Source: Omnitrophica bacterium GWA2_41_15 (lineage in GTDB: Bacteria; Omnitrophota; Gorgyraeia; Gygaellales; Profunditerraquicolaceae). From it: a stretch of DNA of 43,856 bases. The DNA lies in contig CAKKQZ010000011.1 in assembly GCA_919902445.1 (NCBI GenBank), forward strand, positions 12,783-56,638, in the 5' to 3' direction. Shown here one piece after another: positions 13,785-22,048 of the stretch (its first letter is position 1; every line of letters begins with the position of its first letter). Below the pieces are notes generated by a model. The model searched no databases and was not told where the DNA came from. It saw only the letters and a program-made list of their open reading frames with translations. The position numbers were made by a program, and so were the translations under genes.

Positions 13785-16574
13785 ATGCTAAAAAAGACTC
13801 TTTTCTTATCAACCTCTGTTTTTTTGTTATTTTCCCTTTTGGTCATTAATTCTTCTGTTTTTGCCGCTTCAGCTGCCTCTGAGTACCTCTGCGGCTTCGC
13901 TATGCAGTTTTACCGCATGGGAAGATATGAAGATGCCCTTTCAGAATTTAAAAAAGTACTACTTATCGACCCCGAAAATAAGACCGCTCAGGAATATATA
14001 AATAATATCTTTCAAAAGGAATCTACTTCCGCTGAAATAGCAGTTAGGCCCTTGAAGCAGCATCCCGCTGCTTTAAAGCAGCGGGATGAGGAAATATCTC
14101 CTCTGAAGAAACCAATTACAAGAGAAGAGGCGATAAATAAGGCCTTTAAAAGCCTCTCCAGAGAACAATTCAATAAGCAGATGGAAAATGGTTCTGAAAA
14201 AAACGGGCACAATATGGCAGGTATTAGGGTAGCCGGAAAGGCGCAGGTAAGTTTCGGAGTGACACCTGATGATGCAATTTGGAAGCGCGCAAACTTTGAT
14301 TTAAACGAAAAGGTAAAAAGCTGGCGCACGAGTTCAGATGCGGTTTTTAATAAAAGATTTAATACTTATGACCCTAGGGTTTACGATAGCTTAAGTGTGG
14401 ATTTGGACACTGAAAATAAAGATGGCTTAAATTTTCATTCCAACGTTACGGCTGATCCATGGAGCTTTGTTGGTAAGAGCAGTAAAACTACGGTTACTGG
14501 CTCAAATGGCGATACTGCAGAAATTGAACTTTTGTATTGGTCGAATACGGGTTATGTTGTTAACAGCACTGCTTATACTTTAAGGGGGGGTGAGACCTTC
14601 GGGATCCCCGAAATAAAAGTAAAGAATAGCAAGACAAGCCCTGCTACTATAACAGGGTTTAGAAATTCAGGTACTACTTTTAGTATTCCTGAGTTGAAGA
14701 TATACCGCGAGTTTCAACCTATCCGCGAGCTATGGCTGGATTATACCAATGATCAGATTAAATTGCGGGCTTTTCCTATGGCTTATCAGGACCAGGCTTA
14801 TTCCTCTGATGATCCGCTGGGTATAACTAACCACCATATTTGGTGGCAGGATAGCACTTGGCTGCGCAAGTATGTACCTGGAAATTACAATTCTACTGAT
14901 ACTCCCAACCCGAGTTTTACCAAAGGGTACTGGGATGATTCGCTTTCATTCCTGGCTAAAGATTCAACCGGAGCATATCTTACTGCCTTGCGCGGGTTTT
15001 CTTTTACTTTCCAGCCAAGAGACAAAACCTTGTTTGATACTACCATTGCTACTCCTAAACACCTCTGGCAGGATTACGCACAGGTCGATAACCTAATTAC
15101 CGCTAGCCGGGTTAAGCATTATTTGGATGAGAATTTCATGATTGGAGGAACTTTTACCAGCCGTTTAGGATTTAAGGTTGATGACAAAAGAAAACTGGAT
15201 AGCCAAAATTACGTGGGGGGCTTGGATTTAGGTTACGAGATAGCTGATGGATTAAAAGCTCAGGCAGAGGTAGTAACTTCGAAATCATTTTATGATCAGG
15301 TAAACCCTAATTATGAAACTGAATCCCGCGGCAACACTTATTATTTTTCTTTTGTTACACGTTATCCGCGGCAGAGCATCATGGATTTAAAATACGTTTA
15401 TGATGAGATATCTTTGGATAAAACCGAATCATTCTTGGTTAAAAGCAAATTCTACGCTGCGCGCATGGATAAAGGCTTTGATTCCTCGTTATCAAATTTC
15501 CATAACACCCGTCAAGATACATTTTGGTCCAGGCATATTAATTTCCGCAGGCCGTTTGATTATTATTACGCCGGGCTGACTAAGCCGACTAGTAAATGGG
15601 ATGAGCTTAATCCTATCAGAATCGGAGACGGTATTGACAACGGTAGGAATGTTTTGGGATTTAGGATCGAGTTTATAGCAGAAGATAAATTCTCCAATCT
15701 TTTTGATGTGCGCAACGTGCACAATGTCAACGGTAAATTTATCGAAAATGTGGTGCGTGATGAGGCTACGTCTAAAGTAACCGATAAGCTGACTGCTAAA
15801 GTTTTAGGTATTTATCAGAAACTCCCTCGTACTCTTGGCGGCTCCGGAGGCATCGATCCTTTTATTTATGATGGAAACACAGGAGAATTCTTTAATAATT
15901 CATCGGTTATAGACGGAAATGACCCTACGCTTAAAACCGGGTCTCTCGGCCTTAATTATGATTTTTTAAATTGGCTGAGCTTAAACGGCATATATGAACG
16001 CACCAATGATTATTTTCTGGCTTACGACGGTTTTCCGGCTAACACACTGAGAAACGATACGACCCTTGGCGGAACTTATTATCAGAATGATAAGCTTTAT
16101 CGTTTTCGCGACCCTTTTCTTTACAGCCAAGGTGGTTTTCCGCAAGCGCCTTATGAGTTTTATAATGTTTTTAAAGCTGGCTTAAGGATGCAGCCAGTGA
16201 ACAATATGGACATTTATTTAGATTACACGCGTAATATATTTGAGAGCGCTGGGCAAAACTCAGACGGCATGAATCATGTCGGCTTAGAGATGACCTACAT
16301 GCCAGCTAAAAAATTCGGCATGACGCTTAAATATACCTATTCCCGGTGGCAGGATACTGACCGCCTAGTCGCAGGCAGTACCAATCCTCTTGGCCATCAC
16401 AATTTTTTTGGAGAATTCAGATACCTGCCCTCAACAGACGATGAATTAATCCTGCAGTACGGGGAAGGTAATTCTAGTCCCATCGGTAATATGACCTTTG
16501 ACCCTTATGGTGGCGGGCTATTAACAATAGATACCCAGCACATCTTCCGCGCTTATTACCGCCGTAAGTTTTAA
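13785..16574 (+). CDS. Secreted protein with TPR repeat and predicted outer-membrane beta-barrel
   Basis: The 929-residue protein begins with a signal peptide (KK, then LFLSTSVFLLFSLLVINSSV, cut after VFAA near residue 29). A TPR unit follows (~33-75, MGRYEDALSEFKKVLLIDPENKTAQ). A linker (~80-150) contains a perfect palindrome at the DNA level. The remaining ~750 residues are rich in alternating aromatic/polar strands and Asn/Asp turns, ending HIFRAYYRRKF. A terminal Phe is the usual recognition signal for outer-membrane barrel assembly. I cannot assign a substrate. There is no clear Shine-Dalgarno. It converges on the GH94-like gene, with 6 bases between the stops. Confidence 0.72.
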   Translation: MLKKTLFLSTSVFLLFSLLVINSSVFAASAASEYLCGFAMQFYRMGRYEDALSEFKKVLLIDPENKTAQEYINNIFQKESTSAEIAVRPLKQHPAALKQRDEEISPLKKPITREEAINKAFKSLSREQFNKQMENGSEKNGHNMAGIRVAGKAQVSFGVTPDDAIWKRANFDLNEKVKSWRTSSDAVFNKRFNTYDPRVYDSLSVDLDTENKDGLNFHSNVTADPWSFVGKSSKTTVTGSNGDTAEIELLYWSNTGYVVNSTAYTLRGGETFGIPEIKVKNSKTSPATITGFRNSGTTFSIPELKIYREFQPIRELWLDYTNDQIKLRAFPMAYQDQAYSSDDPLGITNHHIWWQDSTWLRKYVPGNYNSTDTPNPSFTKGYWDDSLSFLAKDSTGAYLTALRGFSFTFQPRDKTLFDTTIATPKHLWQDYAQVDNLITASRVKHYLDENFMIGGTFTSRLGFKVDDKRKLDSQNYVGGLDLGYEIADGLKAQAEVVTSKSFYDQVNPNYETESRGNTYYFSFVTRYPRQSIMDLKYVYDEISLDKTESFLVKSKFYAARMDKGFDSSLSNFHNTRQDTFWSRHINFRRPFDYYYAGLTKPTSKWDELNPIRIGDGIDNGRNVLGFRIEFIAEDKFSNLFDVRNVHNVNGKFIENVVRDEATSKVTDKLTAKVLGIYQKLPRTLGGSGGIDPFIYDGNTGEFFNNSSVIDGNDPTLKTGSLGLNYDFLNWLSLNGIYERTNDYFLAYDGFPANTLRNDTTLGGTYYQNDKLYRFRDPFLYSQGGFPQAPYEFYNVFKAGLRMQPVNNMDIYLDYTRNIFESAGQNSDGMNHVGLEMTYMPAKKFGMTLKYTYSRWQDTDRLVAGSTNPLGHHNFFGEFRYLPSTDDELILQYGEGNSSPIGNMTFDPYGGGLLTIDTQHIFRAYYRRKF
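14061..14088. repeat. 28-base perfect palindrome inside the outer-membrane protein gene
   Basis: The half site CATCCCGCTGCTTT (14061-14074) is immediately followed by its exact reverse complement (14075-14088), with no loop. It is in frame, encodes residues ~93-101 (HPAALKQRD region), and lies in the linker between the TPR and the barrel. The lack of any spacer distinguishes it from the other repeat families. Confidence 0.85.
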
Positions 16575-16580
16575 TCTTTT

Positions 16581-19500
16581 TTATTCCAGATAAATATCGA
16601 TATTCTTGATTTGACGTGACCTTACCTGTTCAGCGTAAGGCGATGGGATAGTGTTTTGCGGTATTTCTACGGGTTTGCCTTCTTTATCCTTCATGATAAT
16701 CTTGGATATTTTAGCCGCATTACTGCCAAAGGTGTTTTTTCTTTTAAGGTTATGATATGCGACAAAAATTTTACTAAGAAAATTAAAGCTGTAAATGCCT
16801 TTGCGGTTAAATAACCAGCCGGGTAGGGCAGGCCTGAAGGCCAGGTTTAATTCACTCTGGTCATTAAGGAAGAAAGGGCTCTTGCCTACGTTCATGGTCA
16901 ACCAGATTTCCAGGAATTCTGCAGTTGAGCCTGAGAGACGGGCCACATAGCCGTTTCCGTGCAGGGCTTTATTGTGAAAAGCGCTGCTTACCAGAAAGGA
17001 CGAGTTCTCTAAAATACTGCGCCCATATTTTTTAGGGTCAAGAAAGGGGATAAGGATATTCTTAAATTCCGCATAAAAATCTTCATAAAGCCCCTGTTTT
17101 AAAATCTCCAGCAGGTATTTATATTCCATATGTAGCCAGATAGACTCATTTTCAAGCCAGCCAGGAGTAAATACGCGGCACCTTCCGATTTCCTCGGGCA
17201 TATCATAAAGAGGGGCGGTAACCTTGTACATCTTTAATTTTTTGTCATACAGCCGGCTTGTTTTAGTGGCTTTGTGCAACCTGGAAGCAGTATCTTTATT
17301 TTCCGCAAGGCGCAAGGCGTGCATCTGGCCTTCCAGGAATATAGGGACTTTTTTCTGGATAAATTTAAGGGGTTTTACAAAATGCTCTTTGATAATTTCG
17401 TATTCGGAGACTTCATTTATAAAGTATGAATAATAAACATTTTTTTCCTTATCAAGCGCCTTATCAATCCCTAAGGTTATCTTATCCAGGGCGTTACCGA
17501 CCATACCCTGCAGTAGGCCTGTATCAATTTCAGTTTCACTGCCGCTAAAACCCAGCCTTGTTTTATTCCTGTATTTTTCTTTCAGGGTATGAGATTCATC
17601 CCAGAAGGCGTAATCCTTATCCGCCGCGCCGCTGTTAAAATATGCGCTTATTAAGCCATCCAGCCCCGTTAGGAAATCCAGGATTTCTTCGCTGATATGT
17701 ATTTTTTCACTCCCTGACTTATCTAGGGCGCCTTTTATAATCAAGCACAGTCTTTTTAATTCAAACGTCTCGCATGCGGAAGAGCCGAATAAGGCCGGTA
17801 AGCCGTTGAGCGCGTCAAACCAGTTAGGCTTATCCGCTTCCATCTCAACGCCTGTGCCAAAGGGGTCAAGCGAGGCAAGCTTATTAACCAGGAGGCAGAA
17901 TAATTTGTTTATCAGGGTAGTCCGGTATACCTCGCCTTTGCCGTAATCAACCCTTACCAAATGCGCGTCCTTATGCCTTTTTCGGATAAGCTCTTTTTTT
18001 ACGGGGTCAGCATAGACCGAATGCAGCTGTTTTACGCAGCCGCCTAAAATTAGGAATTTGTCCTCCCTTGGCTTAACAATTTCAGTATTATCGAAGAAAG
18101 TAAATACCCTCTTTAAAAAAAATAACTCCTTTAATTTCTCGGGATAAAGCCCCAAATAGCTCTCCAGTAAATCAAGGTTATAAGTCCAGTGGTCTGTCCA
18201 GAAGCCCTCGGCGTGTTCCGCGCCCTGTATCTTTGTGGAATGGGATATGATAATATTAAGGAATTCGTCGCAGGGGCAGCCCAGCTTTATTTTCTTATCC
18301 TGCAGGAATAATATTAACTCTCCGGGGGTGTATGGCTTGCTTAAGAATGCGGCGATCTCGGGTATCGAATTTTCTTCCACTGTATTTTTCAGGATTTTTT
18401 CGAAGTCGGTTCCTTCATTGACGGCAAAAGTTATTCCCTTAACAACCAGAGGATTGAACCCATCTGCCTGGAGAAGGCTGAAGAAGGTAATTAAATTGTC
18501 ATCATCTATATCCGGATTAAACCAGATATCGCTCCTGCGGTTTTGGTTCGTATCCCTGTAATTGCCGTTGCCTTGAGAGAAGTATGTGGGCTGGATCTGG
18601 AATTTATTGTAATCTCGTTCTAGGTCCCCATGCTTACGGGAATAAAGGTAAAATACTGATTTTTTCTCTGCGGAATTAAAAATTACCGGGTATCCGCCGC
18701 GAATGACATTATCCAGGTATGTCTGCTTAGAGTAGAGGTTAAACTCCCGGGAGCTTGAATCGGTGTTTATATCCTGCGTGAGCCCGTCAATGAGGGTTAT
18801 GTTTTCTCTCTGTTTTTGCCTGAGGTATCCCGGTTTTGTGATTTTTCCTACAGATGCGTTTAGGGTTTCAATGCTGCGCATATAACCGATAACGGAATAG
18901 AGCGCATTTTCCTGTTTTGGAAATAATTCCAGGCTTAAAAAGGAAAATCCCGAAGGGGTCTTGCCCCCGGCCACATTATTGATATTGGTGAAATTATCAT
19001 TAGCCAGGAACTGGCGCGGGTAAGAAAAATCCGTAATCGGGCCGAATACGGCTTCGGCATCTACTATAGGTTTTATAATTTTAGGCCTATTTTTTTCATA
19101 GTGGAACCCCAGGTAAAAATTACCCTCTTTTATATGGACTACTTCAGGCCGGTCTGTGGGGTCTACGGCGAGCTTATAAAAAGGCACCCCTTCTTTAAGG
19201 TTTTCAACCTTCATCCAGGCTTCTATAGTGCGGCCTAATTTTTTTAAGAATAAGTTACTCGTGCCAAAGGGGACTATCTGCGGCAGGCCGTCGAGCAACT
19301 GGATTTTTTTAGGGAGATTCCCGAGATTTTGAATAGTTAATATCCTTGCAAGGCCGGCAAAGGTATCATTCGGAATGTTGAAATATTCGACTTTTATTTT
19401 GAGGCCTAAAGTTAAATTTTCTTCTTCTAAGATAAGTCCGTATGAGGTTATTCGCATACGGTTTTCAAGGTCAAACTCAAGGTTCACGCAACCATCAGAA

Positions 19501-19814
19501 AATGGTTCGTAAATTATGGTTTTTTTTCTGGAAAAAAATTTTATAAATGTGCGAAAACCTTGAGTGGAAACTAACTGCCAGGCTTTATTTGCAGGAAAAA
19601 ACTCCAGGATTGAATGGTCTTTATCTTTTATGCCGAAGCTGGATATGGCCTGTCCTCGGTTAACATAGAAAGTCCACATTGGTATGCCGTATTTTCCGGC
19701 AATCCCGGGGAAGAAGTTGGCAAAGGGTTTTGAAAAATTGTAATTCTCAATTACAAATTCGCCTTCCTTAAAAAGGCAATAATTAGGTTTTTTTTCTTTA
19801 ATTTTCTTCTGCAT
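16581..19814 (-). CDS. Large GH94-like (cellobiose phosphorylase / NdvB-like) carbohydrate-active protein
   Basis: This 1077-residue cytosolic protein has no signal peptide. The N-terminal half looks like a large beta-sandwich (GKYGIPMWTFYVNRGQAISS, then SILEFFPANKAWQLV). The C-terminal half is helical with motifs seen in (alpha/alpha)6-barrel glycoside phosphorylases of the COG3459/GH94 group: GFWTDHWTYNLDLLESYLG, FTPGWLENESIWLHMEYKYL and ARLSGSTAEFLEIW. The usual catalytic residues were not verified. GH94 members phosphorolyse beta-glucosides or process cyclic glucans; the true substrate here is unknown. It is the only - strand gene and is convergent with the outer-membrane protein gene. 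Confidence 0.6.
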   Translation of the reverse strand: MQKKIKEKKPNYCLFKEGEFVIENYNFSKPFANFFPGIAGKYGIPMWTFYVNRGQAISSFGIKDKDHSILEFFPANKAWQLVSTQGFRTFIKFFSRKKTIIYEPFSDGCVNLEFDLENRMRITSYGLILEEENLTLGLKIKVEYFNIPNDTFAGLARILTIQNLGNLPKKIQLLDGLPQIVPFGTSNLFLKKLGRTIEAWMKVENLKEGVPFYKLAVDPTDRPEVVHIKEGNFYLGFHYEKNRPKIIKPIVDAEAVFGPITDFSYPRQFLANDNFTNINNVAGGKTPSGFSFLSLELFPKQENALYSVIGYMRSIETLNASVGKITKPGYLRQKQRENITLIDGLTQDINTDSSSREFNLYSKQTYLDNVIRGGYPVIFNSAEKKSVFYLYSRKHGDLERDYNKFQIQPTYFSQGNGNYRDTNQNRRSDIWFNPDIDDDNLITFFSLLQADGFNPLVVKGITFAVNEGTDFEKILKNTVEENSIPEIAAFLSKPYTPGELILFLQDKKIKLGCPCDEFLNIIISHSTKIQGAEHAEGFWTDHWTYNLDLLESYLGLYPEKLKELFFLKRVFTFFDNTEIVKPREDKFLILGGCVKQLHSVYADPVKKELIRKRHKDAHLVRVDYGKGEVYRTTLINKLFCLLVNKLASLDPFGTGVEMEADKPNWFDALNGLPALFGSSACETFELKRLCLIIKGALDKSGSEKIHISEEILDFLTGLDGLISAYFNSGAADKDYAFWDESHTLKEKYRNKTRLGFSGSETEIDTGLLQGMVGNALDKITLGIDKALDKEKNVYYSYFINEVSEYEIIKEHFVKPLKFIQKKVPIFLEGQMHALRLAENKDTASRLHKATKTSRLYDKKLKMYKVTAPLYDMPEEIGRCRVFTPGWLENESIWLHMEYKYLLEILKQGLYEDFYAEFKNILIPFLDPKKYGRSILENSSFLVSSAFHNKALHGNGYVARLSGSTAEFLEIWLTMNVGKSPFFLNDQSELNLAFRPALPGWLFNRKGIYSFNFLSKIFVAYHNLKRKNTFGSNAAKISKIIMKDKEGKPVEIPQNTIPSPYAEQVRSRQIKNIDIYLE

Positions 19815-19842
19815 TTTTCTTGTCTGGTTAATTGACTAAGAC

Positions 19843-19870
19843 ATTTTACACAATTTAGCGCTTTTGTCCA
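19843..19870 (-). promoter_or_regulatory. Candidate promoter for the GH94-like gene
   Basis: On the - strand, TGGACA (complement of 19865-19870) and TAAAAT (complement of 19843-19848) are 16 bases apart, about 30 bases before the start codon. The -35 box abuts the end of a composite hairpin element (TCATTAA end at 19878). Confidence 0.4.
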
Positions 19871-19877
19871 TACTTTT

Positions 19878-20037
19878 TTAATGAGTGCATAACTTACGGA
19901 GTACTCGCTTGCGCTCGTTACGACGTAAGTTATTTGCACGAATTAACCCAGCCCCTGCACGCGGGGGCTGGGGAGGTTCGGTAGCATAACTTACAAACAC
20001 GTTTAGTGTGAGTAAGTTATCTGCGCGAATTATTGAG
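19878..20037 (-). repeat. Composite three-hairpin element, copy B (reverse orientation)
   Basis: Read on the - strand the order is: TAATTC, hairpin I (ATAACTTAC/GTAAGTTAT arms at 20012-20020 and 19986-19994), a GAACC linker, hairpin II (CCCAGCCCC/GGGGCTGGG, within 19947-19972), TTAATTC, hairpin III (ATAACTTAC/GTAAGTTAT with a 27-base interior), and TCATTAA (ending at 19878). The interior of hairpin III matches hairpin I of copy A1 (27155-27199) at all but one position. The 5' arm carries extra unpaired bases. It lies 5' of both the GH94-like gene and gatC. Confidence 0.85.
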
Positions 20038-20198
20038 TACATAAAGTTTCTATTAGCGAAATCCCGTGTAAGCGGATGATCCCTGCATCTTGCTTTACAA
20101 GGGAACGGCGGGAGAAGTTCAGCCGCATCTTGTTTTCCTAAGGTAGTAGCGGGGAGGCCTTAGACACAACTTGCCTTTAGCAGTGATGTATTGAGAAT
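20038..20198. other. Intergenic stretch with no gene found
   Basis: No open reading frame with a ribosome-binding site is seen. GCATCTTG occurs twice, once followed by CTTTACAAG (a small CTTG/CAAG hairpin) and once by TTTTCCTAAGG. A CGGC/GCCG hairpin lies between them. It could hide a small RNA, but it matches no family I know (checked by eye for SRP RNA, tmRNA and 6S hallmarks). Confidence 0.35.
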
Positions 20199-20200
20199 CG

Positions 20201-20257
20201 GGGACACCCTTCGCTTCAGGTCCAAGGGTGTCCCTGCTTCATGTCCAAGGGGGTCCC
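20201..20257. repeat. GGGAC-type palindrome upstream of gatC
   Basis: GGGACACCCTT (20201-20211) pairs perfectly with AAGGGTGTCCC (20224-20234), loop 12. A partial repeat of the right arm, TCCAAGGGGGTCCC, follows at about 20244-20257. It belongs to the GGGAC...GTCCC family found through the window and lies just before the gatC promoter. Confidence 0.75.
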
Positions 20258-20264
20258 TAATATA

Positions 20265-20293
20265 TTGACTTTTTGGAAGAAGGGTGATATTAT
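20265..20293 (+). promoter_or_regulatory. Promoter of the gatCAB operon
   Basis: TTGACT (20265-20270) and TATTAT (20288-20293) are 17 bases apart, predicting a start near 20300 and a very short leader. GGAGG (20310-20314) precedes the gatC ATG at 20318. Confidence 0.75.
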
Positions 20294-20317
20294 AACAGAC
20301 TAATATACCGGAGGGGT

Positions 20318-20605
20318 ATGGCAATAGATAAAAAAACAGTTGAATATGTTGCTCATTTGGCGCGTATCGAGCTTAAATCTCAGGAGTTAGAAAAACTCTC
20401 CCAGCAACTGCAGGATATCCTTAATTTTGTCGATAAGCTTAAAGAGATTAACATCAAGGATATTGCTCCTACAAGCCATATCCTGCCTATAAATAACGTG
20501 TTAAGAGAAGATATTCCTAAGGATTCGTTAGCCCCTAAAGATGCGCTCATCAATGCACCAGCCCAAGAAGGAAGCTTCTTTGTTGTCCCGAAGGTAATCG
20601 AATAA
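20318..20605 (+). CDS. gatC: Asp-tRNA(Asn)/Glu-tRNA(Gln) amidotransferase subunit C
   Basis: GatC is the small stabilising subunit of the GatCAB transamidase, which converts misacylated Glu-tRNA-Gln and Asp-tRNA-Asn. The 95-residue length is standard. It shows the family pattern [12 protein letters not shown] and ends with the [12 protein letters not shown] motif. It opens a gatC-gatA-gatB operon with 2-base and 1-base spacers, behind a good promoter. Confidence 0.96.
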   Translation: MAIDKKTVEYVAHLARIELKSQELEKLSQQLQDILNFVDKLKEINIKDIAPTSHILPINNVLREDIPKDSLAPKDALINAPAQEGSFFVVPKVIE

Positions 20606-20607
20606 AA

Positions 20608-22047
20608 ATGGAACTTTATAAATTAACCGCTCACGAACTTATCAAAAAATTAAAAAATAAAGAAACCTCTGCGCAAGAGATTTTATCTTCACTAACAATA
20701 AGGATTAAAGAAATAGATTCAAAAGTTAACGGCTATGTCAGGCGCTCGAAAGAAAATATGGACAGTCCCCTCGTTCGCTCCGAGAACGATTCTCACTCGG
20801 GGACAGTCCCTATTTCGGTTAAGGACAATATCTGCACAGAAGGCCTTAATACCGAATGTTGCTCCAAAATATTAGGCGGGTTCAATCCTCCTTACGACGC
20901 TACTGTAATCAAAAAATTAAAAGAGGCAGGCATGCCGATATTTGGCTTAAAGACCAATATGGATGAGTTTGCCTTTGGTTCATCTACTGAAAACTCTTCC
21001 TTCGGCCCTACCCATAATCCATGGAATCTGGAGTGTGTCCCCGGAGGCTCCTCAGGAGGTTCTGCAGCAGTAGTCTCAGCTGATGAAGCGATATGGGCAT
21101 TAGGCTCTGATACAGGAGGTTCTATCCGCCAGCCGGCAGCATTTTGCGGGGTTGTGGGCTTAAAACCTACTTACGGAAGGGTCTCTCGTTATGGTTTAAT
21201 TGCCTTTGCATCAAGCCTTGACCAGATCGGGCCCATTACCAAGGATGTGGAGGATTGCGCTCTATTGATGAATATTATCAGCGGTTATGACCCTAATGAT
21301 TCAACATCCTCAGATACCGATGTCCCTGATTATGCAAAAGCACTGGTAAATGATGTAAAAGGGATAAAAATAGGAATTCCAAAAGAATACTTTGTTCAAG
21401 GGCTAGACCCGGAGGTTAAGTCAATAATAGAAGAAGCTATAAATAAGTTAAAAACCCTTGGGGCTTCATCCAAAGAAGTATCTTTACCCCACACGCAATA
21501 CGCCGTTCCCGTATATTATATTATTGCAACGGCTGAGGCAAGTTCAAATCTTGCAAGATTTGACGGAGTGCAATACGGTTTCAGGTCTGGAGGGCTAACC
21601 CTCATTGAGATGTATAAAAAAACGCGCCAAGAAGGATTTGGCGAGGAAGCAAAAAGAAGGATTATATTAGGGGCTTTTTCCTTGTCACACGGCTATTACG
21701 ACGCATATTATTTACGCGCCTTAAAGGTCCGTACTCTCATAAAACAGGATTTTGACGCGGTCTTTAAAGATTTCGATTGTATTATTACCCCTACCTCTCC
21801 AACTGCGGCATTTAAAATCGGAGAAAAAGTGGCTGATCCTTTAAAAATGTATCTTTCTGATATTTACACGATATCCGTAAACCTGGCGGGGTTACCCGCG
21901 GTATCTATCCCATGCGGTTTTACTAAAAAAGGTTTACCCGTAGGATTACAAATTTTGGCCAAACCTTTTAACGAAGAAATGCTTTTCAGGGTTGCCCATA
22001 CTTATGAGGAAAATAGCGAATGGCATAAAATGAAGCCGAAGGTTTAA
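20608..22047 (+). CDS. gatA: Asp-tRNA(Asn)/Glu-tRNA(Gln) amidotransferase subunit A
   Basis: GatA is the amidase that releases ammonia from glutamine or asparagine. The 479-residue protein has the amidase signature, with the Ser-cisSer-Lys triad recognisable as K in PISVKDN, S in GGSSGGSAA and S in [16 protein letters not shown]. Residues ~51-69 ([12 protein letters not shown]... to ...SGTVP) are encoded by a GGGACAGTCCC palindrome that replaces the usual linker before the VKDN motif. The reading frame is kept, so the enzyme is probably still active. It lies between gatC and gatB. Confidence 0.96.
   Translation: MELYKLTAHELIKKLKNKETSAQEILSSLTIRIKEIDSKVNGYVRRSKENMDSPLVRSENDSHSGTVPISVKDNICTEGLNTECCSKILGGFNPPYDATVIKKLKEAGMPIFGLKTNMDEFAFGSSTENSSFGPTHNPWNLECVPGGSSGGSAAVVSADEAIWALGSDTGGSIRQPAAFCGVVGLKPTYGRVSRYGLIAFASSLDQIGPITKDVEDCALLMNIISGYDPNDSTSSDTDVPDYAKALVNDVKGIKIGIPKEYFVQGLDPEVKSIIEEAINKLKTLGASSKEVSLPHTQYAVPVYYIIATAEASSNLARFDGVQYGFRSGGLTLIEMYKKTRQEGFGEEAKRRIILGAFSLSHGYYDAYYLRALKVRTLIKQDFDAVFKDFDCIITPTSPTAAFKIGEKVADPLKMYLSDIYTISVNLAGLPAVSIPCGFTKKGLPVGLQILAKPFNEEMLFRVAHTYEENSEWHKMKPKV
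20760..20810. repeat. GGGACAGTCCC palindrome in frame inside gatA
   Basis: GGACAGTCCCC (20760-20770) faces GGGGACAGTCCC (20799-20810), an inverted repeat with one central mismatch. Between them lies a second stem, CGTTC/GAACG (20772-20776 with 20784-20788). The element is 51 bases (17 codons), so the frame is preserved. It sits just before the conserved VKDN segment. Confidence 0.85.
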
Positions 22048-22048
22048 T

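Noticed and set aside
19878-20258. CRISPR array
   Set aside because: The repeats are inverted hairpins with irregular spacing and varying stems, not regularly spaced direct repeats, and no cas genes are present.
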